In this document: positions 57,990-64,000 of the stretch, one piece after another | How the letters are laid out: the number at the start of each line of letters is the position of its first letter | Position numbering within the stretch: the stretch's first letter is position 1 | Assembly (NCBI GenBank): GCA_018389105.1 | Contig: JACATO010000990.1 | Span: 1-64,000 of the forward strand | Length of the DNA: 64,000 bases | Direction: 5' to 3' | Origin: Nautilus pompilius | Taxonomy: Eukaryota > Mollusca > Cephalopoda > Nautilida > Nautilidae | The notes under the pieces: generated by a model | The model's database searches: none | The model's input: only the letters and a program-made list of their open reading frames with translations | What the model was told of the DNA's origin: nothing | Translations under genes and position numbers: made by a program

Positions 57990-59661
57990 CCGACGGACGG
58001 CTGCTGCCCTCTCTGCCTGGAGAAGTTCCAGGAACCTAAGACTCTGCCCTGTCTCCATTCCTTCTGCCGATCCTGTCTCCAGCGACACATCGACACCGAG
58101 CGGCCGGGGTCCACACGGCGGCCATTCCACTCCTTCTCCTGTCCGTCCTGCAGGCGGGAAACAAAACCGCACCAGCCGGGTGCCGCTGTTAGGGGCTGGG
58201 CCCTCGACTTCCCCACGGACTTCAGGATCTCCGCCACAATGGCCGGGGTCAGCACTGACCCTTGTTGTGAGGTCCATCAGGACAAGAAACTCGAACTGTT
58301 CTGTGACCCCTGTGGCCGGGTCATCTGCTATCAGTGTTTCTTTGAGGGCCACAAGTCCTGTGACCCTGTCCGGCCCCTACAGGCAGCGGCCGAGTCCAGG
58401 CGGCGTGAGGGTGGCTCCCTGAGGACGGGTCTTGTGAAGAGGATGGAGGAGGTCAGGACAGCGGTCAGGGACCTACGAGCCTGTAAACAGGGGCTGACCG
58501 TCTCTGCTGACCAGGCAGTGGACCAGCTGAGGGCTGTGAAGGAGGAGCTGGGCAGGTTGTCCAGCCGCCTGGAGAAGCTGGACCAGCTGATGGACAGTGT
58601 GGACGACGTGGAGGTCCTTAACCTGATGGAGGATGTGAGGAGGAGTCGGGCCCCAGACCAGCGGACCCCTTACCGGGACTCCCTGGTGCCCGTCCGCATC
58701 GACTTCCGTCCGAACGAGGGATTCACGAGTGCGGTGAGAAATCTTCAGCGGTCACGTGAGGGAGAACCGACCGTGACGGAGGGGAGGATGGATGAGCGAC
58801 CGGGGTCATCTCCGGCATCAGCCCCTCAGGGTGACGGTCTAAGGGTCTGGCTGGAGAAATGTCCGCCACCAAAGATCGCGGAGATTCCTGTTGAAGGGGT
58901 CAGTGACGTCATCGTTCTCCCTGACGACTCTGTGGTGGTTTGTGGGGCTGACGGACTGAGGAAGTTCTCGTCTGGAGGGAGTCAGGTAGGGTTCGTCCCC
59001 CTGGAAGGTTCATGTAGGATGTGTGTGTGGTCGGATAGAGAAGTCGTCGTTACTGTGTGGAGATGGGGAGGAGGAGGAGGAGGAAGATTTGTGTTCGTGG
59101 ATCACATGGAGATGAGGGTTAACAGGAGAGTGAAGACAGGCAGGAAATACTGGGGTCTGTGCCAGGGGCGGTACAGTGTTAATCTGTTCACTCCTCCCCT
59201 TCTTCTTGGGTGATGGTGATGTTCTTCATGTAGTGTCCCGGGACGGTCGGCTGTTGTCCCCTATTGACCTTCGTCAGGAGGGGAGGAGGATTCTCCGGTA
59301 TCCTAGTTATTTATGCCGCTCAGGTGATGAGGGAGACGTCCTGGTGTCTGATTGGGGGACGGAATCTCTGATTTGTTTTGATGTCCGCGGTGAAGTAAAA
59401 TTCTCCTACCGAGGTGAAGGCGACACCCGTCTGGTCTTCCCCCGGGGTGTCACCGTGGACGGGGCCGGGACGATCTACCTGGTGGACCAGGTGACCGACA
59501 GATCGAGGAGCAGATTATACCGTCTGACCCCTGGAGGTCAACTGAGGGACACAGTGATGACATCTGAGACTGGATCCTGGTCATGTGTCGGTGTAAATAA
59601 GAACGGACGACTGGCCATCGGTGGTGATGGCGGGGTGACAGTTTACCAGGTGTGGGACTGA
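57990..59661 (+). CDS. TRIM-type protein: RING, B-box, coiled coil, NHL-like propeller (frameshifted)
   Basis: Intronless, about 555 residues. The RING reads CPLCLEKFQEPKTLPCLHSF then CRSCLQRHIDTE and FSCPSCRRET (58005-58160). The B-box reads CCEVHQDKKLELFCDPCGRV with CYQCFFEGHKSC (about 58260-58365). A coiled coil follows (VRTAVRDLRACKQGLTVSAD ... RLEKLDQLMDSVDD), then a propeller with repeated beta-strand blocks (VSDVIVLPDDSVVVCGADGL, GVTVDGAGTIYLVDQ, CVGVNKNGRLAIGGDG). TRIM proteins are RING E3 ubiquitin ligases; NHL-like propellers bind RNA or protein partners. An upstream in-frame stop at 57987-57989, with no ATG before the RING, suggests a start-proximal frameshift or an unseen upstream exon; the first in-frame ATG (58239) would drop the RING. 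Near 59196-59207 the frame shifts by one at a CCCC run (LFTPPLLLG stop versus FFLGDGDVLHVVSRDG). Strikingly GC-rich compared with its surroundings. A decayed paralogue is at 4160-5810. Confidence 0.85.
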
Positions 59662-60046
59662 CAGGTGAGAACTAATCAGCATCTCAGGTAAACAGTTTAT
59701 CTACCTGTCCTTTTATCTCTTATTTTATTGGGTGAAATTTGAGGAATTTAATTTATATTCAGTTACTTCAGCAATAATAATAATAATAATAAAAGTGGAG
59801 GATGGACTTTCTCTCGTCTCCTCATCTCTGTTGATGTTTCCCTGAACTGTTAGAAATCGTCTGTTCTTCCTCTTTCCCCGTCTGTCTCCGGATTCCTTTA
59901 AAATTCGGACATCGGTAGGTCACCATGGAGACGGTCGTCACGACAAACGAGGTAGGATAATGAATTCCTTAAATTCCCCTTTATTTCCCTACCTCTGTAC
60001 AAATGTCCGCTGATATTTATCGGCGAGGAAGGGAAGTCTGTCTACC
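59662..60046. other. 3' flank of the TRIM-like gene
   Basis: Noncoding; the part to about 59915 aligns with 5690-5805 of the decayed copy (for example GGATGGACTTTCT and TCTGTCTCCGGATTCC), marking the right edge of the duplication. Confidence 0.7.
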
Positions 60047-60340
60047 TCTCCCAGGCACGGCGCCACTGGGGGGGCTGGGGGGGCGCCAGCCCCCCCACTT
60101 TTTTCCCAAGAAATTTTTCTGTACCATTTTTTATACTTGTGGCAAAGTCAGACACCGGGGCGAAGTGATACACGACACTTCGCCTATTTTGCATAAATTA
60201 AAACTTTTACTAATTCTACAAGTCAGGACAGTTAGCCAGCGGTTTTCTCATCGAGCGTGTTTTCAACATGGCGGCCATTTCATGTGTTACGTTGTAGCTA
60301 CTGAAATCGCAAACCAGCGTTCCCGCGAAAAATTTGCAAG

Positions 60341-60895
60341 GTAAGAAGTATATTGTAGATATTTAACAGGAGCTCGATAATTGGGGGGCGGGACTCATAT
60401 TCATATATTCATGTTCTGCAATATTGATTTCTTTTGAAATCAATCGTTTTAATTTTACGGTCTGTGAACACGAATATATGAATATAAGCCGCCCCCAATT
60501 ATCGAGCTTCCGCCGTCCCTGAATTAATTATTTAGATGAATAGTATGTTTCAACCGATACATTAATGCGTCTTTTCTAAAGCATTTCCAATACCCTTTTA
60601 CATACTAACTACTATAAATGGATTTTAATTATGTTCATTTCATTCAATATTTTGACATTATTCTGAGTTCATTTTCAATTCAATCCGAGGCATTGTTAGA
60701 TTCCTGGTGGTCTTTCCCTAATAATTGTCTGCTGCATCCATTCTATTAATTCGAGGCTAAATATTATGTTGAATGAAAAGTTAATTATACCAAATATATA
60801 TTTTTATTTTCTCTGGTTTTGTTTTACATAAACGACAGAAAATCAAAGAGATATTTACATTTACTAACTTTTTTTCTACATTTCCTTCCTTGTAG
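60341..60895 (+). other. Intron in the hAT transposase gene 5' region
   Basis: Strong donor CAAG/GTAAGA at 60341 and acceptor TTTCCTTCCTTGTAG ending at 60895, three bases before the transposase ATG at 60899. The upstream exon (60100-60340) may be untranslated or supply extra N-terminal residues. Confidence 0.6.
60367..60521. mobile_element. Palindromic MITE nested in the hAT intron
   Basis: Begins CAGGAGCTCGATAATTGGGG and its far end, reverse-complemented, reads CAGGGACGGCGGAAGCTCGA then TAATTGGGGGCGG, followed by TATTCATATATTC in both arms. Arms of about 48 bases pair nearly perfectly around a loop of about 55 bases. The CAGGGACGGCG outer end closely resembles the host element's own terminus, so it looks like a nonautonomous relative mobilised by the same kind of transposase. 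Confidence 0.8.
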
Positions 60896-60898
60896 GAA

Positions 60899-63240
60899 AT
60901 GTCCAAGAAAAATAACACCATCACTCAATTTTTCAAGCCATCTGGTGAGATTTCTACCACTCAAATTCCGGACATTGGTACCTCATTTTCCCCGGTTGAA
61001 AAAGACGTCTCCTCAACCTCAACAACTTCCGATATACACACAAATGGGCTCCATACTACAACACTGGTAACGCCCAAGGCCTTCCATCCTGACCATAATT
61101 TCAAGTTTCCAACGACTACGAAAGGAAAACAAAAAAGATCGTGTCAATGGCAATGGTTTGAAAAGTATCCTTGGCTAGACTACTCTATCGAAAAAGATTC
61201 AGTAACTTGTTTCCTATGCCGAAAACAGAATGCTCAAAAAAATCTAATAAGTGAGCATTGTAAGGAATTAGCTTTCTTGGAGACGGGGTTTCGAAATTGG
61301 AAAAACGCATTATCTAAGTTTGAAAAGCACCAAGTAAGTAAATGTCACATTGCTGCCACATCAAATGAGATAGTCATTCCACAGTGCGGAAATGTGATCG
61401 CAATGATCAATGCGAACGAACGGGCAAACATGGAAATGAACCGTCGTTGTTTTTGGAGTTATTGGATGCAATACAGTATTTGGCTCGTCAAGGCTTACCT
61501 CTTCGAGGAGATGATGACGAAGAATCAAATTTAATTCAGTTCCTAAAGAAGAGATCGAAATCGTTTCCGGAGCTAAAAGATTGGCTAGCAAGAAAACAAG
61601 TCAAGTTTACATCACATGATATTCAAAATGAGGTGCTTAACATAATGGCTAATAATGTGGTAAGAGCATTACTAAAGAGTATAAGTGGGAATATTTTTTC
61701 TATCATGGCAGATGAATATACAGATGTTTCGAACAAAGAGCAGCTAACATTTTGTTTACGTTGGGTGACAGATGCTCTTGATGTTGCAGAAAAATTTTTA
61801 GGATTTTACGAAGTACCAAACATTAGCAGTGCAACAATAGTCGCGGTACTAAAGGACATCTTATCTCGATATCAACTAAATCCAGATCTATGTCGTGGTC
61901 AATGCTATGATGGGGCCAGTAATATGCTTGGTAAATCATCTGGTGTAGCAGTGCAGATACGAGAGCTACAACCACTGGCCCTGGAGACGCATTGCCATGC
62001 ACATTCTTTATCACTATCAGTAAAGGATACTACCAAACACATTAAAATTTTGCGTGATACAATGGGCACAGCCGGTGAAATTGTGATCCTAATAAAATAC
62101 TCGCCGAAACGGGAGAACATGCTTGGAATGATGAAAGATCAAATAGAGTGCGATTCTGAAGAGGTTTTCAAAGCCAATGGGATACTTAAACTTTCAGAGA
62201 CACGCTGGACCGTTAGAGCAGACTGCTTCAAAAGAATCTTGGAAAATTACGATGATCTAATGAGAGTCTGGCAGCATTGTTTGGAGAATGACCGTATGCA
62301 GACCGACGTGAAATCTCGGATCAGTGGCGTAAAAAAACAAATGAAATCTTTTGATTTCTTTTTTGGATTGAATATTGGTCACCGACTATTTTCCCACACA
62401 GATAACCTATCTAGAACATTACAGGCTGAAAAAATGTCTGCTTGCCAAAGTAAAAGAAATGCAAACCTGGTGGTCAGCGTCTTAGAAGGAATGAGAAGTG
62501 AGGAATCATTCAATAGTTTGTACGAATCCATCATTTTGAAAGCAAAGCAGCATTCTTTCATATCAGAACCTACCAATAAAAGAAAAAGGAAAGCCCACGA
62601 CTACTCGATCGTAACGTTTCTTGATGGCAGCAGTAGCACTGAACCAGCATATCACCCTTGCACAGCACGCGATAATTACCGAAGTATTTATTACGAGGCA
62701 TTAGATACATTGGTTACATCAATCAAGGAACGATTTTCACAGCCGAGCTTCGAAGCGTACGAGAAAATGGAAGGACTTCTCCTAAAATCAATCCAATCAT
62801 TTGATACATCGGAAGAAATAGAGTATCTTCGTGCGCACTACAGCAATGACATTGTTATCAACCACTTAGACGTTGAAAAGGATGTTCTCTGTGCCATGTT
62901 TAAGGAAGAAAAAATCGTTTGTTTCCAAGAAGTGGTTAACCATATAAAGAAGATAGATCAAGCACAGAGATTGCTAATTCCAAATGTTGTAACTATTTGT
63001 AAATTGCTTTTGGTAAATCCAGCAACCACAGCAACCGCAGAGCGCTCGTTTTCGCTTGCACGAAGAATAAAAACATGGTTGCGTTCGAAAATGTTGGCTG
63101 CACGATTCAACTCAATGGCTATCTTGCATGCACACAGACAATTAACAGAATCCTTGAGTCTAACTGAAGTAGCAAACGAATTTGTCAGCAAAAAGGAAAG
63201 CAGAAAATTCATTTTTTGGGCGTTTTTCATAGATTTTTGA
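60899..63240 (+). CDS. hAT transposase with TTF zinc finger and DUF4371 (P52rIPK/ZMYM1-like), one frameshift
   Basis: About 780 residues from ATG 60899. The N-terminal TTF-type finger reads CQWQWFEKYPWLDYSIEKDS then VTCFLCRKQ and ALSKFEKHQVSKCH. The DUF4371/RNase H-like core has the acidic catalytic contexts FSIMADEYTDVSNKEQLTFC and GQCYDGASNMLGK, then THCHAHSLSLSVKD. The C-terminal dimerisation domain reads LLLVNPATTATAERSFSLAR with RIKTWLRSKM, its Glu being the third catalytic residue. Such proteins are often annotated as 52 kDa repressor of the inhibitor of the protein kinase-like or ZMYM1-like. The frame changes once at a T run (61449-61453): five T are present where six would join ANMEMNRRCF to LELLDAIQYLARQG. 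Apart from that the frame is open throughout, so the element may be recently active or wrongly broken in the assembly. Confidence 0.9.
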
Positions 63241-63737
63241 CTAAATTGATTTTGAAACTTTATTAATCAACATGTATAATATTTGTTGATACTTAACTGT
63301 TAGAAGTCTAATTTTTTCATCATAAAAGTTATTACGTTTCTTTTTCCCATCGTACGTGTCGATAGTGTTTCATTATGACTCCTCCCTAACTTTTTCTCAA
63401 TAAAAACGAGTGTTTTCTCAAAAACATCGTATTCTATACCCTGAGCACTATAATATTCTGTTAATTTTAAGTTCCGGAGATACTTTTTTAGCCAATCTAG
63501 AAGGTCTAATTAAAAATATTCTTGCGCGTTGCCCAACCGTGGTGGGTCCTATGTCAGTAAACTCAACTCTTAGCCCCCCCAGGTTCAATTTCGTGGCGCC
63601 GTCCCTGTCTCCAACTGAACTCCTGTAGTTCAAACATCAAATAATTATTCCAGCTGAAGTGAAAATATGGTGATAAAACTTAATTTCAGAGCAAAGCGTA
63701 TTAAAAAAAACTCATGATTTCTAAATATTTTTTGAAG
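63241..63737. other. hAT 3' end and short intergenic flank
   Basis: AATAAA at about 63400 may terminate the transposase transcript. After the element ends at 63607, about 130 bases of AT-rich DNA lead into the acceptor of the GDAP1-like exon. Confidence 0.6.
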
Positions 63738-63929
63738 GTGCTACTTGCATTCTATGAGGAAGATATTCCATTTAATGCACACCTGGTGGATTTGAGCAAA
63801 GGCCAGCACAACGAGCCTTGGTACCTGGACATCAGTTCAAAAGGAAAAGTGCCTACACTGAAAGATGGGGGCAAATAGTAACGGAATCAGACATCATCAT
63901 TGATTACCTGGAAACAGCTGTCCGCCCTT
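63738..63929 (+). CDS. GDAP1: GDAP1-like gene, N-terminal GST-domain exon (partial, frameshifted)
   Basis: Acceptor TTTTTTGAAG, then VLLAFYEEDIPFNAHLVDLS and KGQHNEPWYLDISSKGKVPT, with LKDGG. One base later the frame continues IVTESDIIIDYLETAVRP before a weak donor GTACAT at 63930. The H-N-E-P-W-x-L-x-x-x-x-x-G-x-V-P-x-L and E-S-x-x-I-I-D-Y-L-E blocks are the thioredoxin-fold part of GDAP1 and related GSTs, including the region that would hold glutathione. The apparent one-base loss is in an A run (AAATAG where AAAATAG is expected, near 63876). The first exon and the rest of the gene lie outside the exon seen here; downstream exons are beyond the window. Confidence 0.75.
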
Positions 63930-64000
63930 GTACATAGAAAGCTTTTTTTCCTATCTTTACCTGATAACAGAATGGTTACCTGTAGTTCACTGGTCAGAGA

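Larger units (their letters stand above)
60052..63607 (+). mobile_element. Nearly intact hAT element
   Basis: The left end CAGGCACGGCGCCAC and the reverse complement of the right end, CAGGGACGGCGCCAC, match at 14 of 15 positions. The five bases TCTCC directly flank both ends (60047-60051 and 63608-63612); hAT duplications are normally eight bases, so the exact edge or target duplication needs checking. Inside are a 5' exon, an intron carrying a MITE, and a long transposase gene. The 3556-base element sits between the TRIM-like gene and the GDAP1-like exon. Confidence 0.85.

Noticed and set aside
1-64000. CRISPR arrays, rRNA genes, operon-like bacterial clusters, integrated virus genes
   Set aside because: None seen; the window is animal nuclear DNA with split genes and transposons.

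Overview
The window is eukaryotic, intron-rich, AT-rich DNA with short GC-rich islands, and it most likely comes from a mollusc or a close lophotrochozoan relative. Three things point that way. There is a membrane-protein exon with a Lys-rich/APDERFSS-type juxtamembrane motif that I associate with molluscan gene families. There is an intronless TRIM-type gene ending in an NHL-like propeller. The motif GTTAYCTCCCTT is scattered through the noncoding DNA. There is no prokaryotic gene organisation, CRISPR array or operon.

Layout from left to right: (1) 0-6 kb holds a strongly conserved repeat (2252-2774) followed by a decayed, internally deleted copy of a TRIM-like gene (about 4160-5810). (2) 6-15.9 kb is mostly noncoding, with a hAT C-terminal relic (7219-7400), a GC-rich promoter-like block (8300-8720), a foldback (9425-9502) and a possible first exon (11466-11482). 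(3) 15.95-17.48 kb carries exons for the second half of a GDAP1-like, GST-fold, tail-anchored protein. (4) 20.7-30 kb is AT-rich and gene-poor, with a Tc1-like transposase relic and one orphan minus-strand exon of the TREX subunit THOC3 (28109-28209). (5) 30.1-31.4 kb is a GC-rich block of uncertain coding content. (6) 31.37-45.01 kb is a carotenoid oxygenase (BCO1/BCO2/RPE65-like) gene of nine recognised exons. Its introns host a decayed hAT element with matching termini and target duplications, a nearly complete mariner element, a LINE 3' relic and SINE-like repeats. (7) 46.7-47.2 kb has the last exon of a membrane protein on the minus strand. (8) 52.2-55.2 kb has a mariner helix-turn-helix relic, a rhodopsin-like GPCR gene or pseudogene on the minus strand and a piggyBac-like zinc-finger relic. 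(9) 56.87-59.66 kb repeats the arrangement of region 1 in a better-preserved form: the conserved repeat, then a full TRIM-NHL-like gene. (10) 60.05-63.61 kb is a nearly intact hAT element with a spliced transposase gene and a small palindromic MITE in its intron. (11) 63.74-63.93 kb is an N-terminal GST-domain exon of another GDAP1-like gene that runs off the window.

Two themes join these parts. The first is a large-scale duplication: [conserved repeat - TRIM-like gene - GDAP1-like exons] occurs twice in the same order and orientation, about 54 kb apart. The second is that nearly every recognisable coding region is broken by single-base insertions or deletions, mostly in short homopolymers. 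This happens in unrelated genes and in otherwise well-preserved transposons, so consensus error in the assembly is a serious alternative to pseudogenisation for several of them. Protein family calls are my own recognition from translated sequence; no database search was run.
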